Origin: Pseudomonas oryzagri
Lineage (GTDB): Bacteria; Pseudomonadota; Gammaproteobacteria; Pseudomonadales; Pseudomonadaceae
Direction: 5' to 3'
DNA length: 64,000 bases
Assembly: GCF_020831405.1 (NCBI RefSeq)
Contig: NZ_JAJHPU010000018.1
Coordinates: 1 to 64,000 of the forward strand
The notes beneath the pieces are model-generated. The model had not been told where the DNA came from, searched no databases, and saw only the letters and a program-made list of their open reading frames with translations. The position numbers and the translations under genes were made by a program. This document shows positions 1 to 8,998 of the stretch, one piece after another; positions within the stretch are counted from its first letter, which is position 1; each line of letters starts with the position of its first letter.

Positions 1-41
1 AGTGTGGGGCTTCCCCATGTGAGAGTAGGTCATCGTCAAGC
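1..41 (+). rRNA. rrf: 5S ribosomal RNA, 3' end only
   Basis: The first bases match the conserved 3' third of pseudomonad 5S rRNA, including the GTGTGGGGC/CCCCATGTGAGAG helix and the closing CATCGTCAAGC end. The 5' part lies outside the window. It is followed within 10 bases by a strong intrinsic terminator, so this is the end of an rrn operon. Confidence 0.93.
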
Positions 42-50
42 ACCTATACC

Positions 51-90
51 GAACCCCCGATCAGCATTGCTGGTCGGGGGTTCGTCTTTG
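51..90 (+). terminator. rRNA operon terminator
   Basis: A 14-bp stem (51-64 pairing with 70-83, one G-T wobble) with a 5-base loop, followed by a short T-rich stretch. It lies 10 bases after the 5S rRNA end. Confidence 0.85.
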
Positions 91-186
91 CGGGCCGGAA
101 AAGCCTGGCTGCCTGGGGGGTGGTCAGGGTTATCCTTGCGGGCGGCCGGTCTGCCACAGAAAATGACTCGCGGCAGACGTATCGTC

Positions 187-218
187 GCTGCAGGGGAGAA
201 TGAATTTGCTCCTGCAGC
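187..218. repeat. REP-like palindrome
   Basis: A 32-bp imperfect palindrome with GCTGCAGG arms and an inner GAATGAATTTGC core. The CTGCAGGGG and GAATT/ATTC elements recur in the structure at 34288-34362. It lies between the rRNA terminator and the 3' end of the mutarotase gene, a usual place for REP elements. Confidence 0.5.
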
Positions 219-235
219 ACAATACAGCCCACTGC

Positions 236-1138
236 TCAGCGTCGGGTCTCGCTCCACAGGCACAGATCCAGACTATGCGTCGCCCCTGGAGCTAGCTGCA
301 CGCAGTCGTCCCAGACGTTGGCGGTTTCAATGCATAGCATGCGCTGCCAGGCGTCTGCGGCGAATTGCGACAGCCGTTGCGCCTTGTCGATCCATGGATT
401 CCACAGCACTGCGGTATGTGCGCTGTGACTCTCCAGACACAGCGTGCGCTGCCAGCCGCCGTCGTGCAGTTCCAGACGCGCAGGCAGGCCGAGGTAGATA
501 CGGTCGGTTTCGCCGGCGAAGCGCAGAACGCCCTCCTGGCGGCATTCTGACCAGCCGTCGAGAGTCTCGATATACCGGCACTTCTCAAGGCCGCAGACTT
601 CAACCGCGCGGATATCGCTGACTGCAAAGTAGCTGTGCAGGGCCTGACTGATCCATACGGGGCGCGGGCCGCGGTTGTGGCTACGCAAATCGAGATGCAG
701 ACGTTCGCCGAGGCGGATCTCCAGTTCCACATCGACAGCCTGAGGCCAGTCGGGAAGACCTTCTTCGCTCTGCGGGCAGACGAACAGCAGGCGCACCTCA
801 TCATTTACCACTTCGTGTTGTCGGCACTCCCAAGCCAGGCTCCGCACCAGACCATGGAAAGGCGCCGCCTCGCCCCGGTACTGAGCGAGCAGGGCCGCCG
901 GATTGCGGGCCAGATCGCCGAACCACGGCCAGCACACCGGCACGCCACCGCGTACCGACTGGCCGCGAATACCGCGTGCCTGGTCGCTGAGCCAGATCAG
1001 CGGCGGTTCGCCGGTGCGCTGGTAACTGAGGATCTGGGCGCCTTGTTCGGCGACCAGCAGGTCGGCATCGGCGGTCAGTACCCGCCAGCAAGGCAGGTCA
1101 CCAAAGAGCTCTCGGCGGATCTGAGTCACAGCGGCCAT
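236..1138 (-). CDS. D-hexose-6-phosphate mutarotase (YeaD family)
   Basis: A 300-residue protein of the aldose 1-epimerase superfamily that interconverts the alpha and beta anomers of glucose-6-phosphate in the cytoplasm. Visible family marks are RGGVPVCWPWFG near residue 64, the ALHSYF segment with the catalytic-type His in the middle, HTAVLWNPW in the C-terminal third, and CIETANVWDD with the likely catalytic Glu271. The length is normal for the family. The ATG at 1138 has only a weak ribosome site (CAGG directly before it). It stands alone between the rRNA operon and the carbonic anhydrase gene. Family is clear; the exact sugar is inferred. Confidence 0.88.
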   Translation of the reverse strand: MAAVTQIRRELFGDLPCWRVLTADADLLVAEQGAQILSYQRTGEPPLIWLSDQARGIRGQSVRGGVPVCWPWFGDLARNPAALLAQYRGEAAPFHGLVRSLAWECRQHEVVNDEVRLLFVCPQSEEGLPDWPQAVDVELEIRLGERLHLDLRSHNRGPRPVWISQALHSYFAVSDIRAVEVCGLEKCRYIETLDGWSECRQEGVLRFAGETDRIYLGLPARLELHDGGWQRTLCLESHSAHTAVLWNPWIDKAQRLSQFAADAWQRMLCIETANVWDDCVQLAPGATHSLDLCLWSETRR

Positions 1139-1570
1139 CCTGAGTGGCAGGGAAAGTCGGCATTATTCCTCCAGACCACGGCCGATGCCATGCCAGCCGT
1201 CTACCCTGAAATCCAGATGCCTACTCGGGAAGGAGGCATACGCACGTGGATGGTAGGGGCATTCCTCCTTGGGGCTGGCCGCGCTGCCGCTCGGGGGCTT
1301 CTTGGCACCCTGTACGCCGCGATGCCCGGCCTGCAGCGGCGTCCGCAGCCGCTACTCCTTCGGTTGATATCGCTGCTTGCTGCGCTGGGACGGCGCACCT
1401 GTCTCCGGGGAGGCGCTATGCAGCGAATGAAACCTCGGAAACAGATTGCGTTACAAAGTCCGAGTGGCAAAGTGTGACTTTGCCGCGCCTGCCGTTGTCG
1501 GTTAGAACATCCCCCTTGAAGCTCCGCCGGCGCAGACCGGACGGACGCGCAACAGTTCGGAGAGCCAATC
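1139..1570. other. 432-bp intergenic region
   Basis: This lies between two divergently transcribed genes. Frames of about 90-110 codons are open here on both strands, but they are Arg/Pro/Ser-rich, match no family and have no ribosome site, so I do not call them. The one clear structure is the perfect dyad at 1466-1484. Confidence 0.6.
1466..1484. promoter_or_regulatory. perfect inverted repeat upstream of carbonic anhydrase
   Basis: GGCAAAGT and ACTTTGCC form a perfect 8-bp dyad around a 3-base centre, 87 bp before the carbonic anhydrase start. The half-site CAAAGT is also present at 1454-1459. It looks like a protein binding site; the protein is unknown. Confidence 0.4.
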
Positions 1571-2284
1571 GTGAATGAGTCCCTGCAAGAGAAGAACTAC
1601 CCGTCCATTGGCGATGAAGCGCTGAGCAGTATCGTTGATGGTTTCAAGCGTTTCCGCCGCGATGTGTTTCCCGCTCAGGAAGAGCTGTTCAAGAAGCTGG
1701 CCACCGCGCAGAACCCGCGGGCCATGTTCATCACCTGCGCCGATTCGCGCATCGTTCCCGAGCTGATCACCCAGAGCTCGCCGGGCGACCTGTTCGTCAC
1801 CCGCAACGTCGGCAACGTGGTGCCACCCTACGGCCAGATGAATGGGGGCGTGTCCACCGCCATCGAGTATGCGGTAGTAGCGCTGGGCGTTCGCCACATC
1901 ATCGTCTGCGGCCATTCCGATTGCGGCGCCATGAAGGCAGTGCTCAACCCGCAATCGTTGGAAAGCATGCCGACGGTGAAGGGCTGGCTGCGCCACGCCG
2001 AGGTGGCGCGCACGGTGGTCGAACAGAACTTCGCCCGCTGCGATTGCGGCCAGGAACACCTCGAGCTGCTCACCGAGGAGAACGTGGTGGCCCAGCTCAA
2101 TCACCTGTTGACCCATCCGTCGGTGGCTGCGCGGGTGGCCAGTGGTCAGCTGTTCATACACGGCTGGGTGTACAACATCGAAACCAGCGAGATCATTGGC
2201 TACGACGCGGAAAGCGGTCGTTTCCTGCCGCTCGACGGCGAGGAGCTGCCGATGGCCACTCCGCGCTCGCGCTTCAATTCCTGA
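1571..2284 (+). CDS. beta-class carbonic anhydrase
   Basis: A 237-residue enzyme interconverting CO2 and bicarbonate. The beta-class zinc ligands are visible: Cys56 in CADSR (with Asp58 and Arg60), then His115 and Cys118 in GHSDCGA. GDLFVTRNVGN precedes them as usual for the family. There is no signal peptide, so it is cytoplasmic. The start follows GGAGAG at a good distance. It is convergent with the hypothetical gene at 2332-2973 and lies upstream of the cox cluster, the same neighbourhood as PA0102 in P. aeruginosa (from memory). Confidence 0.93.
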   Translation: MNESLQEKNYPSIGDEALSSIVDGFKRFRRDVFPAQEELFKKLATAQNPRAMFITCADSRIVPELITQSSPGDLFVTRNVGNVVPPYGQMNGGVSTAIEYAVVALGVRHIIVCGHSDCGAMKAVLNPQSLESMPTVKGWLRHAEVARTVVEQNFARCDCGQEHLELLTEENVVAQLNHLLTHPSVAARVASGQLFIHGWVYNIETSEIIGYDAESGRFLPLDGEELPMATPRSRFNS

Positions 2285-2293
2285 GAGTACCCG

Positions 2294-2313
2294 GCCGCAG
2301 CCTGTGCTGCGGC
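2294..2313. terminator. hairpin between convergent genes
   Basis: An 8-bp perfect stem GCCGCAGC/GCTGCGGC with a CTGT loop between the ends of the carbonic anhydrase gene and the opposing hypothetical gene. There is no clear T tract, so it is a probable weak bidirectional terminator. Confidence 0.5.
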
Positions 2314-2331
2314 TTCCGGGGTCCTGAGCGC

Positions 2332-2973
2332 TCAGGAGGAGAGCTGCAGCTCGATGCCCAGCCGCCGCGACAGACACGGCCATTGCCGCCAGGCGGCGAG
2401 CAGCCGCGGATTGGACAGCTTGACACGGTAGTTGTCGGCCGACTCGGCGGTGAAGATCCGCGGGTCCAGCAGGGTCTCGCTGGCATGATGGACCGCGGCA
2501 TCCAGCTGGTTGGCGAAATCCTCGCCGATCAGGTGATGGGCCACCAGGTTGGCCACCGTGGTGTCCAGTGGGATCAGCGGTTGGCCGAAGTGGGCGATAT
2601 AGCGGTCGTTGACCTCCTCCACAAGGCGATGGGCCAGATAGGCCTCGTCCAGCAGCGCCTCCAGCCCTTCCTGGTGCTCCACCAACTGCGGAGGATGGAG
2701 AAAGAACTCCTCGGCCAAGCGCAGCACCGGCTTGATCTGCGCGTCGATGCCGGCCTCGACGGCCACACTGGCAGCCGCTTCAACCAGAGCCGGGACTTCG
2801 TCGACGTACGCCTGGACGAAGCGCAACAGGGTTTGCGGCGCGCCGCTGTCGGGCAGCCGGATGGCGCGGTGCAGTCCCTCCACTCGCTCGGCGAGTCCGG
2901 CTGCCAGGGTTCCGTTATCGGTTTCGTGTTGCAGAGCCAAGTCGATGCGCTCGCGCAGCGCGGCGATATTCAT
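2332..2973 (-). CDS. conserved hypothetical protein beside the cox cluster
   Basis: A 213-residue soluble, mostly helical acidic protein without signal peptide or membrane segment. I recognise no catalytic motif. The start MNIAALRERI at 2973 is chosen because it follows GGAGGCCTGCCCCCC; the frame is open further upstream, but that stretch is Arg/Ser/Cys-rich and overlaps the cox promoter region. A gene in this place, divergent from coxB, is also found in P. aeruginosa (PA0104, from memory), so it is probably conserved. Its function is unknown. The conserved position suggests, without proving, a link with the oxidase cluster. Confidence 0.75.
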   Translation of the reverse strand: MNIAALRERIDLALQHETDNGTLAAGLAERVEGLHRAIRLPDSGAPQTLLRFVQAYVDEVPALVEAAASVAVEAGIDAQIKPVLRLAEEFFLHPPQLVEHQEGLEALLDEAYLAHRLVEEVNDRYIAHFGQPLIPLDTTVANLVAHHLIGEDFANQLDAAVHHASETLLDPRIFTAESADNYRVKLSNPRLLAAWRQWPCLSRRLGIELQLSS

Positions 2974-3007
2974 GGGGGGCAGGCCTCCGCTGGGCTTTGA
3001 GAATAAG

Positions 3008-3024
3008 TTGCAACATAGTTGCAA
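3008..3024. promoter_or_regulatory. perfect dyad TTGCAAC-N3-GTTGCAA
   Basis: A perfect 7-bp inverted repeat with a 3-base centre, 35 bp upstream of the start of the minus-strand hypothetical gene, in the divergent region shared with coxB. A second shorter dyad (TGCCAC/GTGGCA, 3036-3054) lies next to it. The binding protein is unknown. Confidence 0.4.
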
Positions 3025-3083
3025 ATAGCCACGGCTGCCACTTGACCTGTGGCAAGTTCCTCGGAAGCGTTTCTTCTTTTCAT

Positions 3084-3099
3084 TGTGATGGCTATCACA
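3084..3099. promoter_or_regulatory. CRP/Vfr-type binding site
   Basis: TGTGA-N6-TCACA is an exact match to the CRP/Vfr core consensus, upstream of coxB. Its centre (3091.5) is about 56 bp before the start site expected from the -10 at 3134-3141, a plausible activator position. Confidence 0.6.
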
Positions 3100-3133
3100 G
3101 TTCGGTGGCGAAATTGCCGCGTCGCCACGCCTG

Positions 3134-3141
3134 TCTATACT
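3134..3141 (+). promoter_or_regulatory. -10 element of the cox promoter, sigma-S-like
   Basis: TCTATACT agrees with the extended -10 preferred by RpoS (CTAYACT type), and no convincing -35 box precedes it. RpoS control of the aa3-type oxidase operon is known in P. aeruginosa. The predicted leader to coxB is about 125 nt. Confidence 0.5.
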
Positions 3142-3274
3142 CAGCTCGTCTGGTGTGCACTGTACGAATCCCTGCGGCACCCCGGCGACAGGGGGGAGCG
3201 TGTGGCCGCGACTGCACAGCCCTAGCCGCAGACAGTTGGCGGCAATGACAAGAACGAGCAGAAGGGGACCAGGG

Positions 3275-4399
3275 ATGTTGCGACTGCCGCAATTCTGGCT
3301 GGGAGCCATACTGACGCTGACCGCACTGACGGCCCGCGCCGACTGGACCGTCAACATGGGATCGGGGGCCACCGCGGTCAGCCGCTCCGTGTTCGACCTG
3401 CACATGACCATCTTTTGGATCTGCGTGGTCATCGGCGTTGTGGTGTTCGGTGCGATGTTCTGGTCGATGCTCATGCATCGGCGCAGCCAGGGTCAGCAAC
3501 CGGCGCAGTTTCACGAACATACCTGGGTCGAGATCCTCTGGACCATCGTGCCCTTCGTCATCCTGGTGCTGATGGCGATACCGGCCACCCGTACCCTTAT
3601 CGAAATCTACGACAACAGCGAACCCGACCTCGACGTGCAGGTCACCGCCTACCAGTGGAAGTGGCACTACAAATATCTGGGCGAGGACGTCGAGTTCTTC
3701 AGCAACCTCGCTACCCCGCGCGCGCAGATCGACAACCAGGAAGCCAAGACCGAGCACTACCTGCTCGAGGTGGACCAGCCCCTGGTGGTTCCGGTCGGCG
3801 CCAAGGTGCGCTTCCTGATCACTGCCGCCGACGTGATTCATTCCTGGTGGGTGCCCGCGCTGGCGGTGAAAAGGGATGCCATTCCCGGCTTCGTCAACGA
3901 GGCCTGGACACGCATCGAGCAACCGGGCCTGTACCGCGGCCAATGCACCGAGCTGTGCGGTAAGGATCACGGCTTCATGCCCATCGTTGTCGAGGCCAAG
4001 AGTCCCACCGACTACGCTGCCTGGCTGGCCGAACGCAAGGCCGAGGCGCTCAAGGCCAAGGAACTGACCGGCAAGGAGTGGACCCTCGACGAGCTGATGG
4101 CGCATGGCGAAAAGGCCTACCAGACCAACTGCGCGGCCTGCCACCAGCCCACCGGCGAAGGCCTGCCGCCTATGTTCCCGGCGCTCAAGGGCTCGAAGAT
4201 CGCCACCGGTCCGAAGGAAGGTCACATGCACATCGTGTTCCACGGCAAGCCCGGCACCGCCATGCCTGCCTTCGGCAAGCAGCTGTCCGAGACCGACCTC
4301 GCCGCGATCATCACCTACGAGCGCAACGCCTGGGGCAACAAGACCGGGGACATGGTCACGCCGCAGGACATCGTGGCGTTCAAGAATTCCGCCAAGTAA
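3275..4399 (+). CDS. coxB: cytochrome c oxidase subunit II with fused cytochrome c domain
   Basis: A 374-residue subunit II of a caa3-type oxidase, which receives electrons and passes them through CuA to subunit I. The N-terminus has a signal-like hydrophobic segment, then two membrane helices up to about residue 110. The periplasmic CuA domain shows HSWWVPALAVK and the ligand cluster CTELCGKDHGFM. The C-terminal 100 residues carry a haem c site (CAACHQ) and an axial-Met region MPAFGKQ. The ATG at 3275 was chosen for its GAAGGGG ribosome site. It is first in the oxidase operon, 12 bp before coxA. Confidence 0.95.
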   Translation: MLRLPQFWLGAILTLTALTARADWTVNMGSGATAVSRSVFDLHMTIFWICVVIGVVVFGAMFWSMLMHRRSQGQQPAQFHEHTWVEILWTIVPFVILVLMAIPATRTLIEIYDNSEPDLDVQVTAYQWKWHYKYLGEDVEFFSNLATPRAQIDNQEAKTEHYLLEVDQPLVVPVGAKVRFLITAADVIHSWWVPALAVKRDAIPGFVNEAWTRIEQPGLYRGQCTELCGKDHGFMPIVVEAKSPTDYAAWLAERKAEALKAKELTGKEWTLDELMAHGEKAYQTNCAACHQPTGEGLPPMFPALKGSKIATGPKEGHMHIVFHGKPGTAMPAFGKQLSETDLAAIITYERNAWGNKTGDMVTPQDIVAFKNSAK

Positions 4400-4411
4400 G
4401 GAGAGGCCGCG

Positions 4412-6028
<1,617 letters not shown>

Positions 6029-6053
6029 TTCCGAGCCGCGCGAGGAGCCCGTG

Positions 6054-6602
6054 ATGAGCGACAACACCGACACGAGCCGCCTGGTGCGCCGCCTGCTGCT
6101 GGTGGCGGTGGCGATGTTCGGCTTCGGCTTCGCCCTGGTGCCGCTGTACGACGTCATGTGCCAGGCCTTCGGCATCAACGGCAAGACTGCCGGTGCCTGG
6201 CAGGGCCGCCAGGCGGTGGACGCGGGCCGCGCGGTGCGCGTGCAGTTCCTCGCCACCAACGCCGCCGGTATGACCTGGGAATTCGCCCCCCAGCAGGACG
6301 AGCTGGTCGTGCATCCCGGCGCGGTCAACCAGATGCTGTTCGTCGCCCACAACCCGACGCAGCAGCCGATGACCGCCCAGGCCGTCCCCAGCGTGGCACC
6401 GTCCAAGGCGGCCGCCTTCTTTCATAAGACCGAGTGTTTCTGCTTCACCCAGCAGGTGCTGCAGCCGGGCGAGCGTATCGAGATGCCGGTGCGCTTCATC
6501 GTCGACCGCGACCTGCCGGCCGACGTGCAGCACCTGACCCTGGGTTACACGCTGTTCGACATCACCGCCCGCCAGCCAGCAGTGGCGCGCAACGGCGGCT
6601 AA
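6054..6602 (+). CDS. ctaG: cytochrome c oxidase assembly protein Cox11/CtaG
   Basis: A 182-residue copper chaperone that loads the CuB site of subunit I. One N-terminal membrane helix (about residues 10-32, ending in VPLYDVMCQ) anchors a periplasmic domain with the family motif ECFCFTQQ, whose cysteines bind copper. The start at 6054 has GAGGAG upstream; a GTG three bases before is possible. It sits 25 bp after coxA and 12 bp before coxC, so it is co-transcribed with the subunits it matures. Confidence 0.94.
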   Translation: MSDNTDTSRLVRRLLLVAVAMFGFGFALVPLYDVMCQAFGINGKTAGAWQGRQAVDAGRAVRVQFLATNAAGMTWEFAPQQDELVVHPGAVNQMLFVAHNPTQQPMTAQAVPSVAPSKAAAFFHKTECFCFTQQVLQPGERIEMPVRFIVDRDLPADVQHLTLGYTLFDITARQPAVARNGG

Positions 6603-6614
6603 GGAGAACGACAC

Positions 6615-7502
6615 ATGGCAACGCACGAGCAGTACTACGTTCCCGAGCAGAGCAAGTGGCCGATCATCGCGACCCTCGGGCTGCTGGTGACGGTGATCGG
6701 CCTGGGCACCTGGTTCAACGACCTCAAGGCCGCGCGCACCGGCTCCGTGGGCCCGCTGATCTTCATCGTCGGCGCCTTGCTGCTGGCCTACATGCTGTTC
6801 GGCTGGTTCGGCAACGTCATCCGCGAGAGCCGCAGCGGCCTGTACAGCGGTCAGATGGATCGCTCGTTCCGCTGGGGCATGTGCTGGTTCATCTTCTCCG
6901 AAGTGATGTTCTTCGCCGCCTTCTTCGGCGCGCTGTTCTACCTGCGGCTGTTCGCCGGCCCCTGGCTGGATGGCGTCGGCGAGAAGGGCGCCAGTGCCAT
7001 GTTGTGGCCGAATTTCCAGTTCCACTGGCCATTGCTGAACAACCCGGACCCGCAGAGCTATCCGGCGCCGCAGGGGATCATCGACCCCTGGCACCTGCCG
7101 CTGATCAACACCGTGCTGCTGGTGTCCTCCAGCTTCACCCTGACCTTCGCCCACCACGCCCTGCGGCACGATCGCCGCGGTGCGCTCAAGGCCTGGCTGG
7201 CGCTGACCGTGCTGCTCGGCGTGGCCTTCCTGGTGTTGCAGGCCGAGGAGTACGTGCACGCCTATACCGAGCTGGATCTGACCCTCGCCTCCGGCGTGTA
7301 TGGCGCGACCTTCTTCATGCTCACCGGCTTCCACGGCGCCCACGTGACCATAGGCGCGCTGATGCTCACGGTAATGCTGATCCGCATCCTGCGTGGCCAT
7401 TTCGCCCCGGAACATCACTTCGGCTTCGAGGCGGCCAGCTGGTACTGGCACTTCGTCGACGTGGTCTGGGTCTGCCTGTTCATCTTCGTCTACGTGCTGT
7501 GA
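6615..7502 (+). CDS. coxC: cytochrome c oxidase subunit III
   Basis: A 295-residue membrane protein with seven predicted helices. Family marks include WGMCWFIFSEVMFF near residue 95, the lipid-binding type acidic residue in QAEEY, GFHGAHV and SWYWHFVDVVW near the C-terminus. It stabilises the catalytic core. Its AAGGAG ribosome site is well placed. Only 10 bp separate it from the SURF1 gene; the small DUF2909 membrane protein gene that I remember at this spot in other pseudomonads is absent. Confidence 0.96.
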   Translation: MATHEQYYVPEQSKWPIIATLGLLVTVIGLGTWFNDLKAARTGSVGPLIFIVGALLLAYMLFGWFGNVIRESRSGLYSGQMDRSFRWGMCWFIFSEVMFFAAFFGALFYLRLFAGPWLDGVGEKGASAMLWPNFQFHWPLLNNPDPQSYPAPQGIIDPWHLPLINTVLLVSSSFTLTFAHHALRHDRRGALKAWLALTVLLGVAFLVLQAEEYVHAYTELDLTLASGVYGATFFMLTGFHGAHVTIGALMLTVMLIRILRGHFAPEHHFGFEAASWYWHFVDVVWVCLFIFVYVL

Positions 7503-7512
7503 TGGCGCCGCC

Positions 7513-8277
7513 ATGCTCGGAGTTGCCGGCATTAACCGGCTGAGGCGCACGCCGCGGTTCCGCCCGGGTGTGCTGCCGAGTCTGCTGGTCGCGGCCCTGT
7601 TGCCGCTGCTGCTCAGTCTGGGTGGATGGCAGCTGCAGCGTGCCGAGGAGAAGCGCGCGCTACTCGGCGAGCAGGCCACCCAGGCCCGCGCGCCGGTGCT
7701 GGTGCTGGCCGAACTGGTGGCGTTGGGCGAGCCCGGCTTTCGCCGCGTGCGCCTGATCGGGACGTTCGACGCCGCGCACAGTCTGCTGCTGGACAACCGC
7801 CAGCGCGGCGGACGGGTCGGCGTCGAGCTGCTGCAACCGTTCCTCGATCGCCCCAGCGGTCGTTGGGTGCTGGTCAACCGCGGCTGGCTGCCCTGGCCGG
7901 ATCGGCGTCGGCCGCCGGAGTTCGCCACGCCGGCCGGCGAACTCAGCGTCCTAGCCACCGTATACCGGCCGCCCGGCGAGGCATTTTTGCTCGGCGGCGG
8001 CGCGGCGGAGGCGGGCTGGCCGCGGCTGGTCAACGCCGTGGACGCGCCGGCGCTGTGGGACGAACTGGGCCGCGACGGCCTGCCCGGCGAGCTGCGTCTG
8101 CAGCCGGGGCCGGCAAGCTACGTCGGCGACTGGCCGGCGGTGAACATGGGCCCGGAGCGGCATTTGGGCTACGCCGTGCAGTGGTTCGCCCTGGCGGCCA
8201 CGCTGCTCGGGCTGTATCTGTGGTTGGGCGTGAAACAGGCACGGGAGGTGCGCGATGGCTACCGCTCTGACGCTTGA
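7513..8277 (+). CDS. SURF1-family oxidase assembly protein
   Basis: A 254-residue protein of the SURF1 family, which takes part in haem a insertion into subunit I. It has the typical two-helix layout: one N-terminal helix ending in LGGWQLQRAEEK (about residues 20-40) and one near the C-terminus ending in GLYLWLGVKQ, with a periplasmic domain between containing LLDNRQRGGRVG and VLVNRGWLPW. The first ATG (7513) was chosen because the family start lies close to the first helix. Its end overlaps the next gene by 23 bp. Confidence 0.9.
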   Translation: MLGVAGINRLRRTPRFRPGVLPSLLVAALLPLLLSLGGWQLQRAEEKRALLGEQATQARAPVLVLAELVALGEPGFRRVRLIGTFDAAHSLLLDNRQRGGRVGVELLQPFLDRPSGRWVLVNRGWLPWPDRRRPPEFATPAGELSVLATVYRPPGEAFLLGGGAAEAGWPRLVNAVDAPALWDELGRDGLPGELRLQPGPASYVGDWPAVNMGPERHLGYAVQWFALAATLLGLYLWLGVKQAREVRDGYRSDA

Positions 8278-8842
8278 ACGGGGAGCGCCGCGGCGCGGCC
8301 GCGGCCGCTGGCAGCTGCTCGGCCTGCTTGCCGTGGTGCTCGGCCCCATGCTGCTGGCCAGCGCCATGTATCGCTGGCAGTTCTGGGTGCCGCAGGGGCG
8401 CAGCTACCACGGCGAACTGATCGCCACGGGCCAGACCCCGGCCGATCTCGGCGTGGCCGGCCACTGGGGCGTAACGGTGGGCGACGAGGCGGCGTCCTGG
8501 CAACTGCTGGTCACCAGCGCCGACGACTGTGCCGCCGAGTGCCGCCGGCTGGTCTACCTGGCGCGGCAGATCCACATCGGCCTGGGGCGCGAGGCCGACC
8601 GTGCCGGCCATGCGCTGGCCCAGGGCGCGCCGCTGGCCGCGGATTACGACGCCGAGCTGCGCGCCGGTGACCCGAAGCTGCGCCGCCTCATTCTCGATGC
8701 CGACCGCTATCCGGAGCAGGGCGCACAGCTGTGGATCGTCGATCCGCACGGCAACCTGGTGCTGCGCTACGACGCCGGCAGCGACGGCAAACAGATTCTC
8801 GAAGACCTGCGCCATCTGCTGAAGATCTCGCAGATCGGCTGA
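8255..8842 (+). CDS. SCO-like membrane-anchored thioredoxin-fold protein
   Basis: A 195-residue protein with one N-terminal helix (about residues 20-40) and a predicted thioredoxin-like periplasmic domain. The sequence DDCAAEC gives Cys92-x3-Cys96, the spacing of SCO copper chaperones, and the C-terminal part reads LWIVDPHGNLVLRYD, like the end of a thioredoxin/SCO fold. The start overlaps SURF1 and is preceded by GGGAGGT. Its place in the oxidase operon corresponds to PA0111 (from memory), usually annotated hypothetical. A role in copper or thiol handling for the oxidase is my inference. Confidence 0.75.
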   Translation: MATALTLERGAPRRGRGRWQLLGLLAVVLGPMLLASAMYRWQFWVPQGRSYHGELIATGQTPADLGVAGHWGVTVGDEAASWQLLVTSADDCAAECRRLVYLARQIHIGLGREADRAGHALAQGAPLAADYDAELRAGDPKLRRLILDADRYPEQGAQLWIVDPHGNLVLRYDAGSDGKQILEDLRHLLKISQIG

Positions 8843-8876
8843 GCAGGCCGGCGCGCCGGGCAGCTTTGCCCACGCC

Positions 8877-8885
8877 TGCTAGAGT
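8877..8885 (+). promoter_or_regulatory. extended -10 element before ctaA
   Basis: TGCTAGAGT has the extended -10 form common in pseudomonad promoters. It lies in the only long gap (156 bp) of the oxidase cluster and may give ctaA-ctaB-sco a promoter of their own. No clear -35 is seen. Confidence 0.35.
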
Positions 8886-8998
8886 CAAGACAAGGCCCGA
8901 GCGGCGGGGGAGCGTCGGGCGGGCAATGGAGAGGACGCCGAGTCGCGTTCGCCATCCGCCTTTGTCGGCTGTGCAGCAATCCTGGGGGAGACACTGCC

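Noticed and set aside
1246-1578. A 110-codon frame before carbonic anhydrase
   Set aside because: Composition is atypical (Arg, Ser, Trp, Cys-rich), no ribosome site, and it overlaps the carbonic anhydrase start.
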